Positions 1 through 12,648 are shown, counted from the first letter of the stretch. The stretch: 64,000 bases of DNA from Ruminococcus bovis (GCF_005601135.1 NZ_CP039381.1:1051941-1115940); one strand, 5' to 3'. A program made the numbers and translations. Notes: generated by a model from the letters alone, not told the origin.

Positions 1-582
1 CATACTTTTCTTAGCTGAACTGAAGAACTTAGCTTTAGCAATACTATAGATTAATGAAATAACAGAATTGATTAATAGTATAATAGAAACAACAATTAAT
101 AAAGCTGAAATAAAGGACATCATTTCCTGTTCAGAACTAGTCATATCATCATAAGGTAATGCCATACCGATACCAAGTAAGAAAAATAGTCCGGAACAAA
201 TAATTGAAAGAGCTGAACCGACAATACCTAAAACTGCGAATACAAAGTTAACTGTAAAAACTGTGTCAGGCTTTCTATTAATATTGTTACTTTTTGCTGA
301 AAGGTAAATCCATAACCAAAGTGCAGCAGGTATAAGTGCAATAACTGAATTAATAATTACACTGGGAATGGATGATGCAACTGATAAAGATGAGAACTCA
401 TATAAATCAGCATCATGGGATACGGTGGCCAAAGTTCTCAAAAGGTCGTTAACTGCTCCAACGGTAAATATACCTAAAAAGCAAGAAATAAAAACGGTGA
501 CAGCCTTGCAGACAGTAAGAACTAATATAGATGGCTTTCTAAAATAGTTCTTAATGTGTTGAACATTAATTTGATTGTACAT
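1..582 (-). CDS. Multi-pass membrane protein, 3' end cut off by the window
   Basis: An open frame runs leftwards from an ATG at 582 (194 codons visible) and leaves the window without a stop. An AAAGGAG ribosome site lies at 589-595. The protein begins MYNQINVQHIKNYFRKPS and has about four hydrophobic segments: near residues 20-43, 70-95, 108-142 and 156-183. Short polar loops separate them. No catalytic motif is visible and I do not recognise the family. It is divergently transcribed from the rRNA operon, so the AT-rich stretch 583-773 should hold its promoter. An integral membrane protein is well supported; its function is unknown. Confidence 0.75.
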   Translation of the reverse strand, partial: MYNQINVQHIKNYFRKPSILVLTVCKAVTVFISCFLGIFTVGAVNDLLRTLATVSHDADLYEFSSLSVASSIPSVIINSVIALIPAALWLWIYLSAKSNNINRKPDTVFTVNFVFAVLGIVGSALSIICSGLFFLLGIGMALPYDDMTSSEQEMMSFISALLIVVSIILLINSVISLIYSIAKAKFFSSAKKSM

Positions 583-773
583 AAAAAACTCCTTTAAAAA
601 ATTTTTTCTAAATATTTTTTAGAATTTATCTTAATTATATATGATATTAGTTAATAAATCAACTATAATTAAAATCATATGTTCTGTATATTGTGGTGTT
701 ATAATATATTAACCACAAGTTATAGTAATGTTAAAATTAATTTAAAAAAATTGAAAATTTTTTCAAAAAAGTG

Positions 774-802
774 TTGACAAGAGGGGAAAAAAGGCATATA
801 AT
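774..802 (+). promoter_or_regulatory. rRNA operon promoter
   Basis: TTGACA (774-779) and TATAAT (797-802) are separated by 17 bp, a perfect sigma-A promoter. The stretch just upstream (about 735-770) is a run of A and T tracts, as expected of an UP element. Transcription should start near 809. Confidence 0.9.
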
Positions 803-808
803 AAAACA

Positions 809-1044
809 CGTTCCGCTGAGGGAACGGAAAAACTTAAGAGAAATCGAGAGTAAGAAGTTCAGTCAGAAGGAACAACGGACCTTGAAAATTAAACAACGAA
901 CAAGAAACCCGAAAATGACTTTGAGTTAAATGACTCAAGTTGAGGATAGTGAATGTGAACACTAAAAAAACACAAACACGCAAGTATTCAGAAATGAGCT
1001 TGACGATTTAATAAGATGTTAAACCGAAAGGTCTAATATACAAA
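809..1044 (+). other. rRNA operon 5' leader with 16S processing arm
   Basis: The leader opens with a small hairpin (GTTCC...GGAAC near 810-825). It then carries the 5' arm of the 16S processing stem at 883-897. This arm is the exact reverse complement of 2626-2640 downstream of 16S (15 bp), the usual RNase III substrate. No protein-coding frame is credible here. Confidence 0.75.
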
Positions 1045-2567
<1,523 letters not shown>

Positions 2568-2625
2568 TGGAGAAATGAGTGAAAGTAAGTAACTCATATC
2601 CAAGGTCAGAATGGATTTCAAGTTT

Positions 2626-2640
2626 GTTGTTTAATTTTCA
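2626..2640 (+). other. 3' arm of the 16S processing stem
   Basis: This 15-nt segment is the perfect reverse complement of 883-897. It would close the long-range stem that brackets pre-16S RNA, typically cut by RNase III. Confidence 0.75.
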
Positions 2641-2662
2641 GGGTCCGACCCTAAAGAGATAT

Positions 2663-2738
2663 GGGGGTATAGCTCAGCTGGGAGAGCACCTGCTTTGCAA
2701 GCAGGGGGTCAGCGGTTCGATCCCGCTTATCTCCACCA
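2663..2738 (+). tRNA. tRNA-Ala (TGC)
   Basis: A 76-nt cloverleaf. The acceptor arm GGGGGTA pairs with TATCTCC, the anticodon stem CCTGC/GCAGG frames loop TTTGCAA with anticodon TGC, the T loop is GGTTCGATCC, and CCA is encoded. It lies in the 16S-23S spacer, a standard location. Confidence 0.97.
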
Positions 2739-2775
2739 AAGGCTTGAGTAATAGAAGCACCAAGCCAGAGAATAT

Positions 2776-2852
2776 GGGCTTATAGCTCAGCTGGTTAGAG
2801 CGTCCGCCTGATAAGCGGGAGGTCGGTGGTTCGAGTCCACTTAAGCCCACCA
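2776..2852 (+). tRNA. tRNA-Ile (GAT)
   Basis: A 77-nt cloverleaf. Acceptor arm GGGCTTA pairs with TAAGCCC, the anticodon loop CTGATAA carries GAT, and CCA is encoded. It is the second tRNA of the Ala-Ile spacer pair. Confidence 0.97.
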
Positions 2853-2898
2853 AAGAGGAAAAGCCGACTAAAAGTCAGTGATCCTCTAAAATGCACCT

Positions 2899-3092
2899 TG
2901 AAAACTGAATAAAGAAAAGATAGCGAGATAGTTTATTACAAACAGGAAAATAAAACTCAAGTATTTATTTAAACTAACAGGTAATAAAACTACAATTAAG
3001 CTGAAAAAGGGTAAATAGGAAATAAAGCCTATTTATCTGCGAGTAGAGTAAATTAATTTACTTAAACGAAAGAACCAAAAAGATATCTCAAT
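2899..3092 (+). other. Pre-23S leader with processing arm and hairpins
   Basis: The 18 nt at 2899-2916 are the exact reverse complement of 5950-5967 beyond 23S, giving the long-range 23S processing stem. Between them and the 23S start lie a hairpin with arms 3012-3019 and 3028-3035, and a 16-nt palindrome at 3047-3062 (AGTAAATTAATTTACT). Confidence 0.75.
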
Positions 3093-5913
<2,821 letters not shown>

Positions 5914-5949
5914 CAAGAGTCTTTTTTGGTCAGCTAAGTTAGCTAGAAA

Positions 5950-6047
5950 TTCTTTATTCAGTTTTCAGGGTGTAACCCCTTTTAAATAGGTTGCCAAGCA
6001 ACCACTACTGAATAAATTATGGCACACTACTTAGTGTGCCTTTTTTG
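5950..6047 (+). terminator. 23S processing arm and rRNA operon terminator
   Basis: The 3' processing arm (5950-5967) is followed by a small hairpin GGTTGC/GCAACC (5989-6003). A strong intrinsic terminator comes next: GGCACACTA/TTAGTGTGCC at 6021-6040 followed by T6. No 5S rRNA lies between 23S and this terminator. Confidence 0.85.
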
Positions 6048-6436
6048 TTATATATGTTTGTAACGGTATTTTGTATAAGGTTAGTTGTGTTATGTATACT
6101 CAATTGTTTTAAGCGTGGTTAAAGTGAATATAGAAAAAGATTCTAATATTCATTTTAGTACATCACTAATATAATGGAAGATATTCTTGATTATTTAAAT
6201 TCTCTTATAACTATGTGGGTTACATCTGCAAGAATAATCGATTAAGTTATTGGTGAAGCGATTATGGTATATATAAATGGAGTGGTGCTGATATACACCA
6301 TTTTCAAAATACAATATACTTATATCTGAATAATTTATTGATTATTTTAATAATTTATACTAATTATTTCTGTTCTTTTGTTTTTATTACTTATAATTCT
6401 ATGGTATAATAATTAAAAAAATAAAGGATGTTATTT
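6048..6436. other. Gene-free AT-rich region
   Basis: No convincing gene is seen. A -10 hexamer TATAAT at 6405-6410 without a clear -35 probably serves the downstream lipoprotein. A 23-codon open frame at 6173-6244 continues open past its stop with hydrophobic residues. It might be a gene remnant, but it has no ribosome site. Confidence 0.4.
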
Positions 6437-7006
6437 ATGAAAAGACTAATTATAATTTCACTTGTTATTGTTACAATCTTTACTTTTGTTGGTTGTGGAA
6501 CTGAAAGTAATTCAAGTTCAAATACTTCAACTACTGTATCCACTACTGTTGACTCAGTAAAAAGTAATAAGTATTACAACGATATTGACAGTGCAATTCA
6601 AACAATGGTAAAGGCATACAAGACAAGGTCATTTAATGAGAGAGCTGCTATGTATCCTGATTACTTTATTAAGGGCGAATATGGTGGCAATGCAGGACTA
6701 AAAGAAGCTATCAAGGACTTTTATACTTGTGATACTGAGTATAAGATTAATTCAATTAAAGATATGACAGACAAGTATGCTGAGAAGTGTATTAAGGAAA
6801 TTAAGGAATATTACGATATTGATGTTAATATTGAGAAAGTAGTTCTGGCTAATGTATCCTACAAATATACTAACTATTCTGATAAGAGACTTGATGATTC
6901 TGAGTTAGTTCCAACTGATGAATACTATACCTGTATTGATGGCAAATGGTACTATGGTTGGGGACTTGAGATTAATTCTGAGGTTTCTGAACAGGTTGTT
7001 GAGTGA
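6437..7006 (+). CDS. Secreted lipoprotein of unknown function
   Basis: The protein has a classic lipoprotein signal: MKRLIIISLVIVTIFTF followed by lipobox VGC, with the lipidated Cys near residue 20. A Ser/Thr-rich tether follows (about residues 24-45). The ATG at 6437 is preferred over one at 6428, because the AAAGGA ribosome site (6423-6427) sits right before the latter. The mature part of about 140 residues is acidic, with alternating strands and a Trp/Tyr-rich end (GKWYYGWG). It is loosely reminiscent of NTF2-like lipoproteins, but I cannot name a family. It is probably monocistronic and anchored on the outer face of the membrane. Confidence 0.8.
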   Translation: MKRLIIISLVIVTIFTFVGCGTESNSSSNTSTTVSTTVDSVKSNKYYNDIDSAIQTMVKAYKTRSFNERAAMYPDYFIKGEYGGNAGLKEAIKDFYTCDTEYKINSIKDMTDKYAEKCIKEIKEYYDIDVNIEKVVLANVSYKYTNYSDKRLDDSELVPTDEYYTCIDGKWYYGWGLEINSEVSEQVVE

Positions 7007-7112
7007 TTTAATTGTAAAATATTATAAATAAACTACATTTATTTATTTCCACTAATAAATTTTTCACATTATTTTTTTATTATGTAAATGTCTCTAAAAT
7101 ACAATTTTTTAG

Positions 7113-7141
7113 TTGACATTTCCAAAATACACGAATATAAT
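7113..7141 (+). promoter_or_regulatory. Strong sigma-A promoter upstream of the nitrilase leader
   Basis: TTGACA (7113-7118), a 17-bp spacer and TATAAT (7136-7141) form a perfect consensus promoter. Transcription should start near 7148, about 165 nt before the nitrilase start, and run into two terminator-like hairpins. Confidence 0.85.
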
Positions 7142-7168
7142 AGGGACAAATCAAGAAACTGAAATGAC

Positions 7169-7204
7169 AAAGGCGTCACACATTGAAGTGTGATGCCTTT
7201 TCTG
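7169..7204 (+). terminator. Leader hairpin 1, terminator-like
   Basis: A 13-bp stem (AAAGGCGTCACAC against GTGTGATGCCTTT, one G-U pair) with loop ATTGAA, followed by a T-rich run. It lies only about 20 nt after the predicted start of the strong promoter, so it could end a very short RNA or act as an attenuator. Confidence 0.65.
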
Positions 7205-7232
7205 CTTTCTTGTATATTGTTGCTGACAATGG

Positions 7233-7262
7233 GGTTATGCTATGTGCATAACCTCTTTTTTA
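7233..7262 (+). terminator. Leader hairpin 2, terminator-like
   Basis: GGTTATGC (7233-7240) pairs with GCATAACC (7246-7253), followed by TCTTTTTTTA. This is a second intrinsic-terminator-like element between the promoter at 7113 and the gene at 7314. Confidence 0.65.
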
Positions 7263-7313
7263 CTTATCTGAATGTGTCAGAAATATTGTTCAGATAGAAA
7301 GAGGGAGTAAAAA

Positions 7314-10037
7314 GTGGAAAGTAAATTTCTCAAGAGATGTGTTTCAATACTGCTAACTGTTTTAATGGTATGCAGTGTGGCTGTTATTAATGTTTCAGCT
7401 GATGAAACCGGTGGTGATGGAAAGTTAAAAATTTCTGTAGTTAACTTTGACTCAAAATGGGGCGATGTTGATGCTAATGTAGCAAAAATGGTTGACTACA
7501 TTGAAAAGGCAAAGGAAGATAATGTTGAATTTTTAGTTTTCCCTGAAATGTGTGTCAGTGGTTATTGTTATTCATATGACCTTGATGATGCACAAAGTAA
7601 AATGGCAGTTAAAACTGCCGAAACTGTAGATGGCCCAACAGCTACAAAGATTGCAAAGTTAGCTGATGAATACGATATGTGGATTGCTTATGGTGCAACA
7701 GAGGTTGTTCCTAATGATAGCAAACATGCTTATAACTCAGTATTTGCTTGTTCTCCTGATGGCACAGTAACAACTTATCAGAAGATGCATCCTGTTGAGG
7801 GTATATGGTGCAAAGCAGGTTCAACTCCAACAATTCTAAATACTGCTGAGGGTAAAGTAGGTATTAGTATTTGTTACGATACATATGCAGTTCCTGAACT
7901 TGAAAGATATTATGATGCTCAGGGTTGTAGAGTTCTTTTAAACCCAACTGCTACATCAAGAGGTAGCTATGATGAAGAAGATGGTTCATTAAATACAACT
8001 AATTGGCAATGGTATTATGAAAACAGACTTGAGTCTATTGTTGATAGAGATGGAATGTACATTGCAAGTGCTGATTTAGCCGGTAAAGAATATGATGAAA
8101 ATGGCGAGTTGCTTTACAACTTCCCGGGTGGTAGTGTTGTAATTGGCCCAGGTGGTACAAGTGACTCAGGTAAATATTCAAAGGACTATGCCGGTGGTGC
8201 ATCAGTTCAAGAACCGGGAATGTACACAGGAGAAATTACTTTATCATCAGCTCGTGGTGGTGATGTAAACAGTTCAATCTTCCAACCTAACCTATATACA
8301 GAATGGTATAAAGATTTAGCTGATGACACTAAGGAAGACAAAGTTTCTTCCGGTACAGTAAGTGACCCTACAATTGCTACAGTTAATTTCCAAGCAGTAT
8401 GGGGTGACTTAGACAAGAACCTAGAACAGATGGAAAACTATATTGTAACTGCAAGTAAGAGTGATACAGACATTATAGTATTCCCTGAAATGGCTCTACA
8501 AGGTTATTGTTCATCAAGCAATCCTGAAAGTGCTACATATAGACTTGCAGTTGACAAGGCTATTACAAAGAAAGGCTACTATGCTAAGACACTTTCTGAA
8601 TATGCAAAGAAATATGATATGTATGTAATCTTCGGTGCTTCTGAAAAAATTCCGGCATCTGAAAATCCTGATGAACTTGACAAGGCATATAACTCAGCAT
8701 TCTGTTGTAGTCCTGACGGTACAGTAACTACATACAGAAAGATTCAACCGGTTGAAGGTGCATGGTGTAAGAGTGGTACAAATCCGGTAATTATCGAAAC
8801 TCCTTACGGTGGAATTGGTTTAAGTATTTGTAAAGATACTTATTCTTATCCTGAACTGGAAAGATACTATGGTGCTAAGGGCTGTAAGTTTATTGTAAAC
8901 CCAACAGCTACTTCTCGTGGTGGTGCATCAAGATGGAGCTGGTACTATAGCAGAAGACTTGAAAGTATTGTTGATAGAGATAAACTTGTTGTTGTTTCTG
9001 CTGACCTATGTGGTACTCAGTATGATAATGAAGGTACTGCACATTCAACATTCCCAGGTGGTAGTTGTGTAATTGCTCCACTAAGAAGTGCAAAGAACAG
9101 TAGTTATGTTGACTATGTAGCAGGTTCATCAAAGTATGATCCTGAAAATGTTGGAATGAGCATTGGTAGAATCAATACTGCATCTAAAAAATATAGCATT
9201 GGCTTTAGCATTGCAGGATTTAACCCAAGCATTTATTCAACAATGTACGGTGTATTAGCCGGTACTAAGGATGTTAGTGAAATTACTGCTACTGACTCAG
9301 CAATTGTCAGTGAGTCAACTGAAACAGTAGATACTTCTTCACTTGAAAAGTCAGGTTACTCACTTGAAAGTAAAGTATATAATGTTGAAACAGGTTTAAC
9401 AACACCATTCTATGGTGACTCAATTTACAAGAAACTATCAAATGTTACTGCATCTGTAGTAGGCGATAGCACATCAGAAGTATATTCTGTAGTTGACGGT
9501 AAGTTAACTAAGGTTGATACAACATATAGTGACGGTAAACTATCATTTACAACATCAGGTGGTACATATTGTGTAGTAAGTTACAAGGAACTACCTACAA
9601 CCGTTACTGTTAATAAATCTGCAAAAGTATATGTAAAGGGTACTTATCAGATTAAAGCTAATGTAAGTAACGGTAAAGGTGCAACAACTTATAAGTCAAG
9701 TAACAGTAAGGTTGTAAAGGTATCTTCAACAGGTAAGGTAACTGCACTAAAGAAAGGTACTGCAACTGTTACAGTAACTAATAATGGTGTTTCCGGTACT
9801 GTTAAATTCACTGTAAGCAACCCAACACTTAATAAGAATATTGTAACTCTAAAAGCTAAAAAGTCCTTTACACTTAAAATTACAGGAAAAATCGGTACTG
9901 CTAAATTTAAGTCAAGCAATACTAAGGTAGCTACTGTAAGTGCTACAGGTAAAGTAACTGCAAAGAAAAAGGGTGTTGCTTATATTACAGTCTATACTAA
10001 TGGCATTGTACTAAAGTGCAAAGTTGTTGTTAAATAA
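7314..10037 (+). CDS. Secreted tandem nitrilase-superfamily protein with Ig-like repeats
   Basis: A 907-residue exported protein starting at a GTG with a GAGGGAG ribosome site. The signal peptide spans residues 1-29 (cleavage after VSA). Two complete carbon-nitrogen hydrolase domains follow. Domain 1 (about 37-330) has the Glu-Lys-Cys triad E78 (FPEM), K157 and C187 (SICYDTY). Domain 2 (about 352-660) has E392, K476 and C506 (SICKDTY). The C terminus (about 763-907) holds two bacterial Ig-like group 2 domains with the typical SSN..V..VS.TGKVTA..KGTA pattern. The family hydrolyses nitriles, amides or carbamoyl groups and is usually cytoplasmic. Secretion, domain duplication and wall-type Ig repeats are unusual. 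The substrate cannot be told; extracellular amides or ureido compounds are possible. No LPXTG motif or dockerin is visible. Confidence 0.9.
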   Translation: MESKFLKRCVSILLTVLMVCSVAVINVSADETGGDGKLKISVVNFDSKWGDVDANVAKMVDYIEKAKEDNVEFLVFPEMCVSGYCYSYDLDDAQSKMAVKTAETVDGPTATKIAKLADEYDMWIAYGATEVVPNDSKHAYNSVFACSPDGTVTTYQKMHPVEGIWCKAGSTPTILNTAEGKVGISICYDTYAVPELERYYDAQGCRVLLNPTATSRGSYDEEDGSLNTTNWQWYYENRLESIVDRDGMYIASADLAGKEYDENGELLYNFPGGSVVIGPGGTSDSGKYSKDYAGGASVQEPGMYTGEITLSSARGGDVNSSIFQPNLYTEWYKDLADDTKEDKVSSGTVSDPTIATVNFQAVWGDLDKNLEQMENYIVTASKSDTDIIVFPEMALQGYCSSSNPESATYRLAVDKAITKKGYYAKTLSEYAKKYDMYVIFGASEKIPASENPDELDKAYNSAFCCSPDGTVTTYRKIQPVEGAWCKSGTNPVIIETPYGGIGLSICKDTYSYPELERYYGAKGCKFIVNPTATSRGGASRWSWYYSRRLESIVDRDKLVVVSADLCGTQYDNEGTAHSTFPGGSCVIAPLRSAKNSSYVDYVAGSSKYDPENVGMSIGRINTASKKYSIGFSIAGFNPSIYSTMYGVLAGTKDVSEITATDSAIVSESTETVDTSSLEKSGYSLESKVYNVETGLTTPFYGDSIYKKLSNVTASVVGDSTSEVYSVVDGKLTKVDTTYSDGKLSFTTSGGTYCVVSYKELPTTVTVNKSAKVYVKGTYQIKANVSNGKGATTYKSSNSKVVKVSSTGKVTALKKGTATVTVTNNGVSGTVKFTVSNPTLNKNIVTLKAKKSFTLKITGKIGTAKFKSSNTKVATVSATGKVTAKKKGVAYITVYTNGIVLKCKVVVK

Positions 10038-10083
10038 TATTGATAAAAACTGCTTTCTCCTAATATTAAAATACTCATACAGA

Positions 10084-10116
10084 TTGACCTTGCTTATGCA
10101 GGGTCAATTTTGTTTT
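10084..10116 (+). terminator. Terminator after the nitrilase gene
   Basis: ATTGACCTTGC (10083-10093) pairs with GCAGGGTCAAT (10098-10108) around a TTAT loop and is followed by a T-rich tail. Confidence 0.8.
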
Positions 10117-10122
10117 ACAAAA

Positions 10123-10260
10123 GGAAAAAGCTAACCATAAAGGTTAGCTTATGAGGAAGTTTATGAAAAAATTTTTAAGTTAAAAGGTGTTTTCAGAAAT
10201 ATATATTTATGCCCATTGCTTGAGTTGAGTGTAGAGTGTATTGTTAAGTGAGCAATGGGC
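10123..10260 (-). terminator. Terminator region of the single-repeat secreted protein gene
   Basis: Read on the minus strand, the gene is followed by a perfect 10-bp inverted repeat with a 30-nt loop (arms 10211-10220 and 10251-10260). A terminator hairpin comes next (arms 10128-10136 and 10142-10150) with a U tract. The hairpin and flanks recur almost unchanged at 11540-11580 behind the paralogue. Confidence 0.7.
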
Positions 10261-10275
10261 TAAATGACTTATTAA

Positions 10276-10722
10276 TTAGCCTCTCATTGATGGAGAATGA
10301 ACATCATCCATATTAGTAACATTACCATTCTTGTCAACATTTAAAGTAAATGTTGCTGAATCGGTCTTCTTATCATTTACATTCCAGATAAGTGTTAGCT
10401 TAACAGTACCGGCTTTTTTGCCGATAACATTAAATTCATACTTGTTAGTCTTAAAGTTGTAATTAACTTTAACAACTAGGTTGTTGTTAGTTGCTTTGTA
10501 TGTGTAATCATAACCGTATGATGTCTTGCCATATGCATAATATTTAAAAGCCTTAGCAGTCTTAACCTGTCCTGTCTTTACTTGCTGAACTACACCGTAC
10601 TGAACAGGTGTTTTGTTTGTATCAACGCTCTTTGCACTTGCAGTTGCTACTGCACCTAATGTTGAAACTGCGATTAATGCTGTTGCTGCTAATGTTGTAA
10701 ATCTCTTTGTTGTGTTTTTCAT
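10276..10722 (-). CDS. Small secreted protein with one beta-rich repeat
   Basis: A 148-residue precursor. The signal peptide is residues 1-25 (KRFTTLAATALIAVSTLG, ending ASA before KSV). One repeat of about 85 residues follows, rich in Tyr, Asn and Lys (AKAFKYYAYGKTSYGYDYTY ... LTLIWNVNDKKTDSATFTLNVDKNGNV). The pattern suggests a small Ig-like or beta-sandwich module. It has no Cys, no anchor and no enzyme motif. An AGGAGA ribosome site precedes the ATG at 10722. It is a paralogue of the two-repeat protein at 11653-12405, sharing an almost identical signal peptide and about 200 bp of upstream DNA. Function unknown; an extracellular or surface-layer role is inferred. Confidence 0.8.
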   Translation of the reverse strand: MKNTTKRFTTLAATALIAVSTLGAVATASAKSVDTNKTPVQYGVVQQVKTGQVKTAKAFKYYAYGKTSYGYDYTYKATNNNLVVKVNYNFKTNKYEFNVIGKKAGTVKLTLIWNVNDKKTDSATFTLNVDKNGNVTNMDDVHSPSMRG

Positions 10723-10920
10723 AGTAAATTCTCCTAATAATCAATTCTGTTTTTTTAATATCTATCAAGTCTTCCTTGACTGTGACTATAGTATAGCAGT
10801 AAAGGGCAAAAACCTAAACGGTATTTTAATGCAAGTTAAATTTATTATAGATTTTTATATTTTTAATTTAAGTTAAAATAAACTTTACCACTTACTAAAA
10901 TTAAATTATTTTAAACTTTT
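10721..10920 (-). repeat. Duplicated long leader, copy 1
   Basis: About 200 bp upstream of this gene are nearly identical to 12403-12612 upstream of the paralogue. The copies differ by a few substitutions and a short T-rich insertion. The shared part holds a TATACT-like -10, a TCAAG/CTTGA hairpin and an A/T-rich upstream half. Conservation exceeds that of the coding repeats. Confidence 0.75.
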
Positions 10921-10972
10921 TAAGGGAAAGGGGAAATAATTTGTGTTTTGTCACTTAAAATTCATAAATTTG

Positions 10973-10981
10973 TGTTATAAT
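10973..10981 (+). promoter_or_regulatory. Extended -10 promoter of the Thr-rich lipoprotein gene
   Basis: TGTTATAAT at 10973-10981 is an extended -10 (TGn-TATAAT), with no clear -35 hexamer. It lies 30 bp before the lipoprotein start. Confidence 0.55.
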
Positions 10982-11010
10982 AAAGAAAAAATTAAAAAGG
11001 AATGTATAAT

Positions 11011-11496
11011 ATGAAGAGATTAATTGTTATTGCACTACTTGCAACAATGATGATTGGTATTACAGGTTGTGGCAGTAGTACGGATACAAGTTCAAGTACA
11101 ACAACAGTAACAACCACAACAACAACTACTAAATCTGCTAACACAAGTGTTGCTGCCAATGTTTATGATGGTACAGGCGAGAAACAAGGCAAAAAACTAT
11201 GTGCTATTAAGTGGAGTGATAAGTCCAAAATCACTACAATCAATAGTATGTTACATACAAACAATGTTATTACTAAGTCAGGTGAGGGTAAAGAAAAGAC
11301 CTTTAAGGCGTCTGATGCTGACAAGATTTATGAAGTTGAATTGGTTAACAAAAACTATGATAATAACTACTTCTTTGTTTATATTATTGACAACAAGGTT
11401 TATATGCTTGGCAAAGAATTTGCAAAGGATGAGAATACAGAAGTCAGTGGTTATGCTGATGTAACTGTTAAAGAATTTAACAGTCTTTTAAAATAA
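11011..11496 (+). CDS. Thr-rich secreted lipoprotein, unknown function
   Basis: A 161-residue lipoprotein: MKRLIVIALLATMMIG then lipobox ITGC, and a Ser/Thr tether with a run of threonines (about residues 24-43). A mature domain of about 110 residues follows, rich in Lys, Asp and Tyr. The start at 11011 is chosen over an ATG at 11002, which abuts the AAAAAGG ribosome site. The gene lies on the plus strand between two minus-strand paralogues, so it separates the halves of that duplication. The N terminus resembles that of the 6437-7006 lipoprotein but the mature domains differ. I do not recognise the family. Confidence 0.78.
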   Translation: MKRLIVIALLATMMIGITGCGSSTDTSSSTTTVTTTTTTTKSANTSVAANVYDGTGEKQGKKLCAIKWSDKSKITTINSMLHTNNVITKSGEGKEKTFKASDADKIYEVELVNKNYDNNYFFVYIIDNKVYMLGKEFAKDENTEVSGYADVTVKEFNSLLK

Positions 11497-11501
11497 ACTT
11501 T

Positions 11502-11531
11502 AGGCACTTACAGTTTTGTAAGTGCCTTTTT
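11502..11531 (+). terminator. Terminator after the Thr-rich lipoprotein gene
   Basis: AGGCACTTAC and GTAAGTGCCT form a 10-bp stem around AGTTTT, followed by a T tract. Confidence 0.85.
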
Positions 11532-11551
11532 ATGTGGAAAACAAAAGGAAA

Positions 11552-11574
11552 AAGCTAACCATAAAGGTTAGCTT
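11552..11574 (-). terminator. Terminator of the two-repeat secreted protein gene
   Basis: AAGCTAACC/GGTTAGCTT hairpin with an adjoining A run (U tract on the minus strand). It is the duplicate of the hairpin at 10128-10150. Confidence 0.7.
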
Positions 11575-11652
11575 ATGAGGGAGTTTTATGAAAAAATTTT
11601 TAATTTAAAAGGATTTTTCAGAAATTTAAATTTTCTTTGTTGTGTTAGGTAA

Positions 11653-12405
11653 TTATCGTACTACATTACCTAGAGCAGTAACATTACCCTTATTATCAAC
11701 TCTTAGGTTGAATGTAGCTGAGTTAGTTTTCTTGTTGTTAACATTCCAGATTAATGTTAGCTGAGTGTTACCGGATTTCTTACCCAAAACATTGAATTCA
11801 TACTTGTTAGCTTTGAAATCATAGTTAACTTTAACATCAACGATATTGTTAGTTACTTTGTAGTCATAGTTATAACCGTAAGTTGTTTTGCCCTTTGCAT
11901 AATACTTAAATGCTTTAGCATTGTTGAATTGCTTGTTGTTAACATTTGTGTTAGTGTTGTTGATTACAGATGTATTGTTTGTGTTTGAAGGTGTTACTTT
12001 ACCTAGAGCATTAACATTACCCTTATTATCAACCTTTAGGTTAAATGTAGCTGAGTTAGTTCTCTTATCGTTAACATTCCAGATTAGTGTTACCTGAACA
12101 TTACCGGCTTTCTTACCCAAAACATTGAATTCATACTTGTTAGTTTTGAAATCGTAGTTAACTTTAACATCAATGTTGTTGTTAGTTGCCTTGTATGTGT
12201 AATCATAACCGTATGATGTTATACCATATGCGTTATACTTAAAAGCTCTTGCATTCTTAACCTGTTGAACTACACCGTACTGAGTTGTGCTTGGTTGTAC
12301 ATCAACACTCTTTGCACTTGCTGTTACTGCTGCTGCACCTAATGTTGAAACTGCGATTAATGCTGTTGCTGCTAATGTTGTAAATCTCTTTGTTGTGTTT
12401 TTCAT
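11653..12405 (-). CDS. Secreted protein with two beta-rich repeats
   Basis: A 250-residue precursor paralogous to the 10276-10722 product. The signal peptide is essentially the same (MKNTTKRFTTLAATALIAVS...). Two copies of the roughly 85-residue repeat follow, at about residues 50-133 and 163-250, joined by an Asn/Thr-rich linker (NNTSVINNTNTNVNN). Both repeats keep the core YGYxYxYK, NKYEFNVxGKK and LTLIWNVN elements. No catalytic or anchoring motif is visible. The internal duplication plus the neighbouring single-repeat copy suggests growth by tandem duplication. Its leader and terminator match those of the paralogue, so the two are probably co-regulated. Confidence 0.8.
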   Translation of the reverse strand: MKNTTKRFTTLAATALIAVSTLGAAAVTASAKSVDVQPSTTQYGVVQQVKNARAFKYNAYGITSYGYDYTYKATNNNIDVKVNYDFKTNKYEFNVLGKKAGNVQVTLIWNVNDKRTNSATFNLKVDNKGNVNALGKVTPSNTNNTSVINNTNTNVNNKQFNNAKAFKYYAKGKTTYGYNYDYKVTNNIVDVKVNYDFKANKYEFNVLGKKSGNTQLTLIWNVNNKKTNSATFNLRVDNKGNVTALGNVVR

Positions 12406-12612
12406 GATAATTTCTCCTTAATAATCAATTCTGTTTTTTTGTTTTTTTAATATCTGTCAAGCTTTCCTTGACTGTGACTATAGTATAGCAGTAAAGGGCA
12501 AAAACCTAAACGGTATTTTAATGTAAGTTAAATTTATTATAGATTTTTATTTTTTTATTTAAGTTAAAATAAACTTTATTTCTTACTAAAATTAAATTAT
12601 TTTAAACTTTTA
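12403..12612 (-). repeat. Duplicated long leader, copy 2
   Basis: Near-identical counterpart of 10721-10920, including the central block around 12475-12530 that is almost invariant between copies. It contains the promoter and 5' untranslated region of the two-repeat gene. Confidence 0.75.
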
Positions 12613-12648
12613 GTGGATAAATAGAATTGATAATAGAAAAAATAGGTA

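Noticed and set aside
6173-6244. A 23-codon frame MEDILDYLNSLI... followed by more open codons
   Set aside because: No ribosome site, and similarity to any membrane protein N terminus is only impressionistic; kept as a possible gene remnant.
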